Shown: positions 15,280 through 23,129 of the stretch, piece after piece
Layout: every line of letters begins with the position of its first letter
Position numbering within the stretch: the first letter of the stretch is position 1
NCBI GenBank assembly: GCA_964390645.1
Contig: CAYMLL010000040.1
Coordinates: 1 to 33,452, forward strand
DNA: 33,452 nt
Direction: 5' to 3'
Source of the DNA: CAYMLL01 sp964390645
GTDB lineage: Bacteria > Planctomycetota > UBA8108
Position numbers and translations under genes: made by a program
The notes under the pieces: generated by a model
Seen by the model: the letters and a program-made list of their open reading frames with translations, nothing else
The model's database searches: none
What the model was told of the DNA's origin: nothing

Positions 15280-15322
15280 CGAGATGCAGTGTAGCCGTCC
15301 GCGTGGTTCTCGAGGACCGGTC

Positions 15323-16720
15323 TCAATCGGATCCGGGCCCCGACCCATCGGACGACCTCCAGAGTGACGACAGCGTGTCCTGGATGATCTTCTCGCAGCC
15401 GACGGCGGGCGGACCGAAGTGCCGCGTCCAGACCTGCCCCCCCCAGTTCGGCAGACACGCGGCCTCGTAGCCCCCCTTCGGGCCCATCCTCAACGCCCGG
15501 TCGTCCCCGATGTACCCCTCGTAGCCGTTCGTGTACCCGAAGGTCATCGTCCGCTCGAAGGGCGCGTTCCTGTCGACCCAGAGCTCGTACTGGCAGAACA
15601 TCTCGTGCGGCATCGTCACCAGGCACCACTCCTTGCCGAACACGACCGCGTAGGCGTCGAAGCGCCGCGACGGTGGCTCCTCGCCGCGCTTGATCAGCTC
15701 TCGCATCTTCATCAGCTGCTCCATGCGGCGCTCGTCGTCCTTGTTCGCGTCCGCCAACGCCTTCCACTCCTTCTCGCTCGGTAGCGAACGCGACGGCAGC
15801 GACGCCCTCGCGTACCGGACGTTGAAGGTGCCGGAGCGCAGCCGTGCGCTCGACCGGATCGCCGCAAGGACGGACTTGCCGAGGTCATGCCCCTGGCTCT
15901 CGGCGTTCCGGTTCTCCGAACGCAGCGGAAAGCCGTTGATGTTACCGCCGCAGCCCTGGCCGAAGATCGCGATGACATCCTCGCCGAGCGCCTTGCGGAC
16001 GTGCTTGACGGCGGTGCCCGGATAATCGGCGCTCGTCAGCTGGTTCGTGTGCGGAACGATCACCGGGTGTCCGGCCGTCTCGAACAGCACCGCGAGCGGC
16101 TTCTCGCTTTTCCTGCTGTCGGCCACCAGCACGTTGACCCACGGCACGATGGGCCCCTCGCGATTGACTCCCATGTAGACGTGGCCGGTCTTCGGATTCA
16201 CCAGCCGTCGGTTGAAGCCGACGTGCGACTTCGCACGCCCCACACGCAACGAGACCGGCTCCGCGCGCGCCTTCGCCTCCTTGACGATCGCGACAACAGC
16301 GTCGAGTGTCGCGTCATTCCACTTCGAGCTCGCGTCGTTGGAGATCTTCGTGGCTCCACGCGGCCCGAGGGCCGCCGACGCGTGCGAGTGGCTGAAGTTG
16401 ATCAGCGAGCGCTCGACCCGGGTCTTCTCGCGAATCTCCTCGCGAAGCGAGTCACAGGCCTCGAATCCTCCCAGGATCAGGTCGAGGCAAACGATCGCGA
16501 CCGAGCTGCCGCCGGAATCCTCGAGGTAGAGACAGCGCGCAAAGAGCGGCTCGTGCACGCCAACGCTCTTGCGGTAATAGGGCTGGATCTCGTGGCCGAC
16601 CGGCGGCGTGATGGCGCGCTCCGCCGCGCGGGCGCGGACGTCCGCACGGACGTCCACCGTCAGCACGAGCACCGCGACGAGCAGGGCGGAGATGCCGAAG
16701 GAGCTGCGGAGACCTGTCAT
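15323..16720 (-). CDS. Neutral/alkaline ceramidase-like hydrolase
   Basis: A 465-residue exported protein of the neutral ceramidase superfamily (PF04734), whose known members cleave the amide of ceramide with a zinc ion. Visible family marks are the zinc-site segment NFSHSHASAALGP (H111, H113), ETAGHPVIV (H218), FGQGCGGNIN (254-262), and the late YTNGYEGYIGD. ATG at 16720 begins a clear signal peptide (SFGISALLVAVLVLTVDVRA). The frame is open to 17092, but the extra part overlaps the RND permease and is basic low-complexity. No strong ribosome site is seen. It is first in the six-gene run, 55 bases before the heme protein. Planctomycetes have many such paralogues, mostly uncharacterised, so an amidase with a non-ceramide substrate is possible. 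Its leader holds a possible pseudoknot. Confidence 0.88.
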   Translation of the reverse strand: MTGLRSSFGISALLVAVLVLTVDVRADVRARAAERAITPPVGHEIQPYYRKSVGVHEPLFARCLYLEDSGGSSVAIVCLDLILGGFEACDSLREEIREKTRVERSLINFSHSHASAALGPRGATKISNDASSKWNDATLDAVVAIVKEAKARAEPVSLRVGRAKSHVGFNRRLVNPKTGHVYMGVNREGPIVPWVNVLVADSRKSEKPLAVLFETAGHPVIVPHTNQLTSADYPGTAVKHVRKALGEDVIAIFGQGCGGNINGFPLRSENRNAESQGHDLGKSVLAAIRSSARLRSGTFNVRYARASLPSRSLPSEKEWKALADANKDDERRMEQLMKMRELIKRGEEPPSRRFDAYAVVFGKEWCLVTMPHEMFCQYELWVDRNAPFERTMTFGYTNGYEGYIGDDRALRMGPKGGYEAACLPNWGGQVWTRHFGPPAVGCEKIIQDTLSSLWRSSDGSGPGSD

Positions 16721-16905
16721 CGGTGAAACCGTCTCTGTCCTGCGGACGTCAGCGTCCCCCGGCGGCCGTGACGCTGTTCTGGGCCGCCGCCTGACGCGCA
16801 AAGTGAAGCGCCCGCGCCTTTTCTGTCGGCAGGCCCGCACAAACGAGAACACGACGTCGCACGGCCTGTCGCGGTCGTGCATCATCGGCGCGGCGTTCGC
16901 CGAGA
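16721..16905 (-). promoter_or_regulatory. Leader region of the six-gene run
   Basis: These 185 bases separate the RND permease stop from the ceramidase-like start. They must hold either a read-through leader or a terminator plus promoter. No T-tailed terminator for the RND operon was found. The two interleaved inverted repeats are listed separately. Confidence 0.4.
16750..16788 (-). ncRNA. Possible H-type RNA pseudoknot in the ceramidase leader
   Basis: Read 5' to 3' on the minus strand: GGCGGCC (16788-16782), five-base loop, CAGCGTC (16776-16770), two bases, GGCCGCC (16767-16761), GGGG, then GACGCTG (16756-16750). The first and third elements pair over 7 bp, as do the second and fourth, and the two helices interleave. 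The structure ends 29 bases before the ATG. It could be a regulatory element or a chance product of GC-rich sequence. Confidence 0.3.
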
Positions 16906-19900
16906 TCAAGCCTCGCCTGCAGAGCTCTCGGAGGACGATCGGTCCCCGCCGCGACCCGAAGGGCCGCCTGGCGCGTGGTCTTCCGCGAAGACCGCCCGAG
17001 GCTCCTCTCGTGTCCCGTTCAGCGACGGGAAGAGCCAACCGCCAAGACGCCGCAGTCGCTTGCCCATGTCGTCTGCCACGAGCAGGGAGCAAGGAACCAG
17101 ATACAAGGTGATCACGGTCGAGAAGAGAATGCCGGCACCGAGGGAGACCGCCATGGGGATGAGGAACTGCGCCTGGATCGAGCGGTCCGTCAGCAGAGGC
17201 AAGAGCCCGACGAAGGTGGTGAGCGACGTCAGGATAATCGGCCGGAAGCGCCTCCCGCCGGCCACGAGCACCGCCTCTCGCAGCGGCTTTCCGACGCGTC
17301 GCTGGCGGTTGACGTAGTCGACGAGCACCAGCGAGTCGTTGACCACAACGCCGGCAAGCGCCAGCATCCCGAAGATCGACAGGTACGATGGCGTGATGCC
17401 CATGAAGATGTGTCCGAGCAGCGCGCCGATGATGCCGAAGGGCACCGCGATCAGCACGAAGATCGGCTGCACGAGTGACTTGAACGGGATCGCCAGCAGC
17501 GCGAAGAGAGCGAAGAACAGCGCAACGGATCCGATGATCGTCCGCTGTGTCGCTTCGGCGTGCTCCGCAACGTAGCCGGTGAACACGAACGAGAGGTCGT
17601 CGCCTTCGTTGACCATCTCCTGAATCCGTGGAGCGATCTCGTCGGCGATCCCGATGATGTCCACCGTCTCATCCTGCGGAAGCGCGCCGATGCGAATGAC
17701 CTCCGCGCCGGAGTTGCGCTCGATCGAGGACACGGCCTTGACGAACTCGATGTCCGCGACGGTCGCCAGCGGCACCTCGGCCCCGGCCGGCGTACGGACC
17801 TTCAAGCGATCGAGCGTGTGAAGCGACTCACGCGACTCGCGCGGCAGGCGCACCATGACGCGGATGTCGTCTGTACCGCGCAGCAGACGCTGAGCCTCCT
17901 CGCCGTAGAACGCCTGACGGACCTGCTGGGCCAGCGATTGCTGCGTCAGTCCGAGCTCCGCGGCGCGCGGTTCGAGGGTGAACTCCAGCTCGTCCTGCCC
18001 GTGGTTGATCTTCGCCCACGCGGTCCTGATCCCGTCGAAACCCTCGAGGAGATCGGCAATTCGCTCCGCGATCTCATTCTTCTTCTCGGACGCCGCCCCG
18101 CGGAGCTCGAGCTCGACGGGCTCCTCTTCACGATCCTCGTCCCGACGCCTGCTCGCCTCGCCGAGGATGCGAAAGGACGACGCCTCGGGAATGGGACCGA
18201 CCAGCTCCGTCCAGCGTTTCGCGATGACGCTGTTCTTCGGTCCCGGCTCCGCACGCACGCTCGGCGGGGTGACCTCGACGGCGACGTAACCACGCGACTT
18301 GTCGAACCAGCTGCCGACGTAACGAGCGCCGGTGACCGAGAGCACGTTCCGGATCAGCGACTCGCCGGTACCGGGATCGACGAACTCCTTCTCGAGCTGC
18401 TCGGTCGCCGCGGTGATCCGATCCACGTACGAGCGGGTGTTCTGGATGGTCGTGTCGTTCGGGAGATCAAGGTAGGCGGCGACCCTCAGTCGATCGACGG
18501 TGGGCATCGACACAAAGCCCAGACGGCCGCCCCGGCAGTAGCCGGCCATCAGCAGCCCCATGCAGACGAACACGCCGATGACGAGAACACGTTCACGCAC
18601 CGCGAACTCCAGGCTCGGCTGGTACAGACGCGCGACGACCCACTCGAGCCCGTTCGCGAACCGCCTCTGGAATCGACCGAACGCGCTGACGTGAGTCCGC
18701 CCCATATTGACGCGCTTCAGGTGTGACGGCAGGATGAGCTTCGACTCCACGAGCGAGAAGAGCAGGACCGGCCCGACGACCGGCGGGATCTGCTTCGCGA
18801 AGTCGCCCCAGTGGCCCTCGAAATAGAGCAGCGGAAGGAAGGCGACCACGGTCGTGAGCACGCCGAAGGTCACGGGAACGGTCACTTCATGGGTTCCCTC
18901 GATCGCGGCCTCGAGCGGGTCCATCCTCCTCTTGAGCTTCGAGTAGATGTTCTCGCCAGTGACGATCGCATCGTCGACCACGAGGCCGAGCACGATGATG
19001 AACCCGAAGAGGCTCATGACGTTCGCGGTGATGCCGAGCCACGGCATGAGAAGCACGCCCCCGGCGAAGCTCACCGGAATCCCTATGACCACCCAGAAGG
19101 CGATGCTCGGACGCAGGAAGAGTCCGAGAATCAGGAAGACGAGGATGCCACCCTGGAGCAAGGAGGACGTCAAGGTGCTCAGCCGACCACGAATGGATAT
19201 GGACTCGTCATCCCAGGCGTAGAGGTTGATGCCTCCGGGATACCGTGTATGCGCTGAATCGACGTAGTCGTGGACCTTCTGCGAGATCGCGATGGCGCTC
19301 TCTCTCCCGGTGCGCATCACCTCGACGAAGAGCGCCGGGTCGCCGTTGAACTCGACGGCCACCTCGCCCTCCTCGAAGCCGTCCCTGACGGTGGCGACAT
19401 CGCGGATCTTGACCTCGGCGCCGTTGGAGGACCGCACCGAGATCTCCTCGAACTGCTCACGCGTGTAGGCTTGACCACGCGTGCGAACGACCAGAGTGCC
19501 GCTGGCGCTCTGTATCGCGCCCGCGGGCAAGTCGATCGACGAGCGGCGAATGGCCTCGGCGAGCTCGCGGAAGCCCAGCTGGTACGACTGCAGCCGCTCC
19601 AGGTCGGCCTCGACCGAGATCTCGTGTCTTCGTTCGCCGACCAGATCGACGAGACTGACTCCGTCGAGCTCGAGCAGATCCTCCTGGACTCTTCGGGCCA
19701 CCTTGCGAAGCTCGTGCGCTCCGAGGTTCCCCGTCACCGCGACGGTGATCACGTCGTCATGATGCGAGGAGCTCGGGATCGAGACCCTCGGCCGCTCCGT
19801 CTCCTGCGGAAAGGTCGTGATGCCGTCGATGCGGTTCCTGACATCGTCCAGGAGCACCCGGATGTCGTAGCCGTCCGATGCCTCGATCCACAACCGACCG

Positions 19901-20160
19901 TGGCCGCGGTAGCCGTTCGAATCGACCCTCTCGATGCCGCTCACACCCTCGAGAGCCTCCTCGATCGGGATGAGGATTCCGCGCTCGACGTCCTTCGCGG
20001 TTCCACCCCGGTACGACATGCTGACGTGGATCCCGCGGTGCTCTCGGGACGGAGTCACCTCGAGAGGAACGCGGAAGAACGCCACATAGGTGCCGGCGAG
20101 CAGAATCCCCAACATCAGGAGATTCGCCGCGATCGCGTTGTTGGCGAACCAGCGAATCAC
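16906..20160 (-). CDS. RND efflux permease (AcrB/HAE1-like)
   Basis: Inner-membrane proton-driven pump of the RND superfamily (PF00873), 1084 residues, which is full length for the family. It begins IRWFANNAIAANLLMLGILLAG (first membrane helix). The fourth membrane helix carries the proton-relay pair D396-D397 in GLVVDDAIVTGENI, matching the two Asp of AcrB. The second half repeats the fold (SVALFFALFALLAIPF, FGMLALAGVVVNDSLVLVDYVNRQR). The start is GTG at 20160, overlapping the adaptor stop as GTGA; earlier in-frame codons lie inside the adaptor gene. The polar C-terminal tail of about 50 residues is non-conserved in type. With its adaptor and outer-membrane factor it makes a tripartite exporter; drug versus other cargo cannot be told. 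Confidence 0.95.
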   Translation of the reverse strand: MIRWFANNAIAANLLMLGILLAGTYVAFFRVPLEVTPSREHRGIHVSMSYRGGTAKDVERGILIPIEEALEGVSGIERVDSNGYRGHGRLWIEASDGYDIRVLLDDVRNRIDGITTFPQETERPRVSIPSSSHHDDVITVAVTGNLGAHELRKVARRVQEDLLELDGVSLVDLVGERRHEISVEADLERLQSYQLGFRELAEAIRRSSIDLPAGAIQSASGTLVVRTRGQAYTREQFEEISVRSSNGAEVKIRDVATVRDGFEEGEVAVEFNGDPALFVEVMRTGRESAIAISQKVHDYVDSAHTRYPGGINLYAWDDESISIRGRLSTLTSSLLQGGILVFLILGLFLRPSIAFWVVIGIPVSFAGGVLLMPWLGITANVMSLFGFIIVLGLVVDDAIVTGENIYSKLKRRMDPLEAAIEGTHEVTVPVTFGVLTTVVAFLPLLYFEGHWGDFAKQIPPVVGPVLLFSLVESKLILPSHLKRVNMGRTHVSAFGRFQRRFANGLEWVVARLYQPSLEFAVRERVLVIGVFVCMGLLMAGYCRGGRLGFVSMPTVDRLRVAAYLDLPNDTTIQNTRSYVDRITAATEQLEKEFVDPGTGESLIRNVLSVTGARYVGSWFDKSRGYVAVEVTPPSVRAEPGPKNSVIAKRWTELVGPIPEASSFRILGEASRRRDEDREEEPVELELRGAASEKKNEIAERIADLLEGFDGIRTAWAKINHGQDELEFTLEPRAAELGLTQQSLAQQVRQAFYGEEAQRLLRGTDDIRVMVRLPRESRESLHTLDRLKVRTPAGAEVPLATVADIEFVKAVSSIERNSGAEVIRIGALPQDETVDIIGIADEIAPRIQEMVNEGDDLSFVFTGYVAEHAEATQRTIIGSVALFFALFALLAIPFKSLVQPIFVLIAVPFGIIGALLGHIFMGITPSYLSIFGMLALAGVVVNDSLVLVDYVNRQRRVGKPLREAVLVAGGRRFRPIILTSLTTFVGLLPLLTDRSIQAQFLIPMAVSLGAGILFSTVITLYLVPCSLLVADDMGKRLRRLGGWLFPSLNGTREEPRAVFAEDHAPGGPSGRGGDRSSSESSAGEA

Positions 20161-21455
20161 TTGGAGAAAGAACCTCGCTGAACCTGCGCCGTCCTGGAAC
20201 CTTGACCCGAAGGCCCGGTGCCGGCGGTCTCCGGGCTCTTCTCCTCGGAAGCCGGCAGGATCTCGACCTTGGAGCCATTCGGCGCGTACACCAGGTGAGT
20301 GGTCGCCAGCAGGCACCCGGAGGCGAGCGCCGGATCCCGGACGACCACATGCTCCTCGTCCGACCAGATCGGATCGATGGTTCTGGCCTCCAGGGTCAGC
20401 GTGTCCCGATCGACGACGTAGATGCGATTGAGCTGCCGGACGGCCATGCGCGGCACGATGACGACGTTCTCGAGGATCCTGCCGGGCACGTATCCGACCA
20501 CCGGCTGGCCAACCCTCAGCGGAGGCTCACCCGATCTCCTGCCGAACGGATCGTCGATCCTGGCGATGGCGAAGAGCTCGAGAGAGCTCGGGTCGAGCGT
20601 CCCTTCGGTGCGAACGATCTTCGCCTTCCAGACGGTCTCGATGTCCTGGTTGAGCACGTCGTGGAGCTCGACATCGACCGGCGAATCCTCGTCGCCCTCC
20701 GGAAGTTCGAGAAACGCCATGTCCCGGCCGCTGATCGGCAGCCGGACCTCCGCAAAGTCGCTCGCGAAAACGCTTCCCAGCGCGGTGCCCGGACCGATCG
20801 ACTGCCCGAGCCCGACGGACCGCTGCCGCACGCGCCCGCCGAAGGGCGCACGCACCTTGGTCCGGTCGAGATCGCGCTTCGTCCGCGCGAGCTGCGCCTC
20901 TGCGGAGTCGACGTTCGCCTGCGCCTCCCGCAGCTGCGGCAGACGCAGCACGAGGTCGTTGGGCTCCTCCTCGTAGCCGAGATCCTCCCAGTTCAACCGC
21001 GCCTGCTTGACCCGGGTCTCCTCCTGCGCGTGGGCAGAGAGCGCGCGGGCGACCTGTGCCTGCGCGACGATCACGGCGGTCTCGTAATCGGAGGGATCCA
21101 GCTCGAGAAGAACGTCACCGTCGGCGAAGAACGCGCCGTCCTCGAAGCCGGGGGCGACTCGGATGATCTTTCCTGCGACCTCTGCGCTCAGGATGACCTC
21201 GTTGTGCGGACGCACGACGCCCTGCGTACGAATCGTCGTCGCGTAGTCCGTCACGCGCAGCTCGGCAACCCGCGTCTTGATGCGACGAGGCTCCCCTTTC
21301 GGACCCTTCGCCTCCTCGGGCTCGACCGACAGCATCGAGTAGCCAAACCAACCGACGGCGACGACGACGACGGTCAGCAGCACACGCACGACCAGAGCCA
21401 TGGCCGGCTGCAGTCGCTGCGTGGTCGCAGTGCGTTGATGTTCGTCAGTCTGCAT
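20157..21455 (-). CDS. RND periplasmic adaptor (HlyD/membrane fusion protein)
   Basis: Membrane fusion protein, 432 residues, linking the pump to the outer-membrane channel. One N-terminal membrane anchor (about residues 20-42, MALVVRVLLTVVVVAVGWFG) is followed by the lipoyl half-motif VILSAEVAGKIIRVAPGFEDGAFFADGD. A coiled-coil hairpin follows (AQAQVARALSAHAQEETRVKQ ... VDSAEAQLARTKRDLDRTKV), then the returning half-motif RAPFGGRVRQRSVGLGQSI and beta-barrel segments. ATG at 21455 is 24 bases after the outer-membrane factor stop; no strong ribosome site is visible, so reinitiation is possible. The 3' end overlaps the permease by four bases. Confidence 0.93.
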   Translation of the reverse strand: MQTDEHQRTATTQRLQPAMALVVRVLLTVVVVAVGWFGYSMLSVEPEEAKGPKGEPRRIKTRVAELRVTDYATTIRTQGVVRPHNEVILSAEVAGKIIRVAPGFEDGAFFADGDVLLELDPSDYETAVIVAQAQVARALSAHAQEETRVKQARLNWEDLGYEEEPNDLVLRLPQLREAQANVDSAEAQLARTKRDLDRTKVRAPFGGRVRQRSVGLGQSIGPGTALGSVFASDFAEVRLPISGRDMAFLELPEGDEDSPVDVELHDVLNQDIETVWKAKIVRTEGTLDPSSLELFAIARIDDPFGRRSGEPPLRVGQPVVGYVPGRILENVVIVPRMAVRQLNRIYVVDRDTLTLEARTIDPIWSDEEHVVVRDPALASGCLLATTHLVYAPNGSKVEILPASEEKSPETAGTGPSGQGSRTAQVQRGSFSK

Positions 21456-21479
21456 CGAGTCAGCGCGATTGTGGGTGGG

Positions 21480-22997
21480 TCATCGGGGCCGTGCTGGGTC
21501 CATGGTGCGGAGCCTCGGCGGCGCCTTCGCGAGCCGATCTCCCGGCTCGTTGCCCGGCGCGGTGTCGAAGTCACCCCCGAGGGCGAGATAGAGGTCGATC
21601 CGGTTCTGCAGCAGCTGATTGTGCAAGGAAATCATCGCGTTGCGCGCGCTGAATGCACGACGCTGGGACTCCAGGACGGACAGGATCCCGACGATGCCCT
21701 CGGAATAGTCCCGGGATGCCTGCGCCTCGGCCAGGGTCGCCTGCGCCAGCTCCGTCTCGAGGAACTCCTCCTGAGCCGTCAGGGACTGCTCGATCGCCAG
21801 CGCCGACTCGACCTCGCGAAAGGCCCTCAGCGCGATGCTGGCGAAGGACTGGACGGCCACGTCGTTTCGCAGACGAGCCTGCCGCGCCAGTGCGTTGAGC
21901 GCGTCCCCCTCGAAGACCGGCTGCGAGATCGACGAGGCGACGTTCCACACGATCGACGCCGGGTCCGCGATGACCTCGAAGAGCTCTTCGCTGGCGCTCG
22001 AGCCTCCCGCGCTGAGACGGATCGACGGCAGGAGATTCTTGCGTGCCGCGTCCGCTCTCTCGGCGGAGGCCCGAAGATCCGCGGCGGCAGCGACGAGGTC
22101 GGGCCTTCGCATCAGGAGATCCGACGGCAATCCCGTCGGCACCGCCGCAACGAGGCTCGGCAGGACATCGCGCCCCTCGATGGTCGCGGAGGGGTATCGA
22201 CCCAGAAGCACCTCGAGCGCACGCTTCGCCTCGCTGAGTGACAGCTGCCGGGAAATCAGCCCACGCTCGGCCGAGGCGACGTTGTTGCGACCGAACTGAA
22301 CGCTCAGCGGGCTGGCGGCGGGATCGCCGGCCTTGTAGTTCCGCTCGGTGATGCGGTAGTTGCGCTGGAAGCTGTCCCGCGTCTGACGCGCCAGTTCCAC
22401 CTGCTGAGTCGCCGTGATGAGATTGCACCACGCCCTCGCGGTGCTCGCCGCAAGGGAGAGCCGTGCGCCACGATAGTCTGCAGCGGTCGCCTCGTAGTCC
22501 TCGACGGATGCCCGGTGCAGGTTGCGCAGCCTACCCCAGAGGTCGATCTCCCAGGACAGGCTCAGCGACAGCCGATAGCTCTCGTCGTGCTCCCACGACG
22601 TGAGACCGCCGCTTCCGTCCGGCACGCGCGACTCGTTCCGTGACCCGGAGACAGACGTGGAAACCGTCGGAAGACGCGCCGCCCGCGCGAGGATCGTGCT
22701 CTCCCGTGCGACCTTCAACCGGATCGCGGTGACTCGCAGGTCACGGTTGCCCGCGATGGCCTCGGCGACCAGCTGCTCCATCTGCGGATCCTCGAAAGTC
22801 CGCAGCCAGCTCTCGACGACGACACCTTCGTTCTCCTGCGCGCCGCCCGCCCACTGCGAGGGAACCTCGAGGCCCGTCCGTCCCTGTCGTTCCGGCTTCG
22901 CAGTCGTGAAGAAGCCACAACCCTGAAGGAGCGGCAGGGCAACGAGCGGGATGAGACGAGTGGCCGCAAGCATCGAGATCAGTAACGGTCCGGGCAT
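21480..22997 (-). CDS. Outer-membrane efflux lipoprotein (TolC/NodT family)
   Basis: Outer-membrane factor of the RND system (OEP family, PF02321), about 505 residues. The N-terminus ends in a lipobox, L24-Q-G-C27, so it should be lipid-anchored. The body shows the typical long helical repeats and family marks: SLSWEIDLWGRLRN, ARAWCNLI, LLMRRPDLVAAAADLRA, and YSEGIVGILSVLESQRR. The start is uncertain: ATG 22997 is chosen, ATG 22973 gives a shorter signal, and the frame is open to GTG 23039. None has a good ribosome site. It is the first gene of the operon with adaptor and permease, 130 bases downstream of the kinase stop. Confidence 0.9.
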   Translation of the reverse strand: MPGPLLISMLAATRLIPLVALPLLQGCGFFTTAKPERQGRTGLEVPSQWAGGAQENEGVVVESWLRTFEDPQMEQLVAEAIAGNRDLRVTAIRLKVARESTILARAARLPTVSTSVSGSRNESRVPDGSGGLTSWEHDESYRLSLSLSWEIDLWGRLRNLHRASVEDYEATAADYRGARLSLAASTARAWCNLITATQQVELARQTRDSFQRNYRITERNYKAGDPAASPLSVQFGRNNVASAERGLISRQLSLSEAKRALEVLLGRYPSATIEGRDVLPSLVAAVPTGLPSDLLMRRPDLVAAAADLRASAERADAARKNLLPSIRLSAGGSSASEELFEVIADPASIVWNVASSISQPVFEGDALNALARQARLRNDVAVQSFASIALRAFREVESALAIEQSLTAQEEFLETELAQATLAEAQASRDYSEGIVGILSVLESQRRAFSARNAMISLHNQLLQNRIDLYLALGGDFDTAPGNEPGDRLAKAPPRLRTMDPARPR

Positions 22998-23049
22998 CGA
23001 GGTACGAAGTGCAACAACAAGGTAACGGAATTCCCGCACAGAGCCATGA

Positions 23050-23085
23050 CGAACCGTGGCTGGTTCGGTTTGTTGTTTGTTTTCT
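23050..23085 (+). terminator. Hairpin with T-rich tail, plus-strand reading
   Basis: CGAACC (23050-23055) and GGTTCG (23062-23067) form a six-bp stem with a six-base loop. It is followed on the plus strand by a stretch with 13 T in 17 bases (23069-23085). The form is that of an intrinsic terminator, but no plus-strand gene lies before it; it would stop antisense transcription through the efflux operon. Alternatively this AT-rich patch is part of the efflux promoter. Confidence 0.3.
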
Positions 23086-23113
23086 CGGAACGTGATGGCC
23101 GGAGGCGACGACC

Positions 23114-23129
23114 GAGACCGCGAGGTCTC
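23114..23129 (-). other. Small hairpin at the kinase stop codon
   Basis: GAGACC and GGTCTC form a perfect six-bp inverted repeat around a four-base loop, overlapping the kinase stop codon. No T-run follows on the minus strand, so it is at best a weak terminator or a processing signal. Confidence 0.3.

Noticed and set aside
13369..15294. Plus-strand frame of about 641 codons opposite the PVC heme protein
   Set aside because: No motif, no ribosome site, and fully antisense to a recognised gene.
16721..17092. N-terminal extension of the ceramidase-like protein
   Set aside because: It overlaps the RND permease 3' end, is basic low-complexity, and would bury the clear signal peptide that begins at 16720.
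20202..22241. Plus-strand frame of about 679 codons opposite the adaptor and outer-membrane factor
   Set aside because: Antisense to two well-supported efflux genes; it has no recognisable domain.
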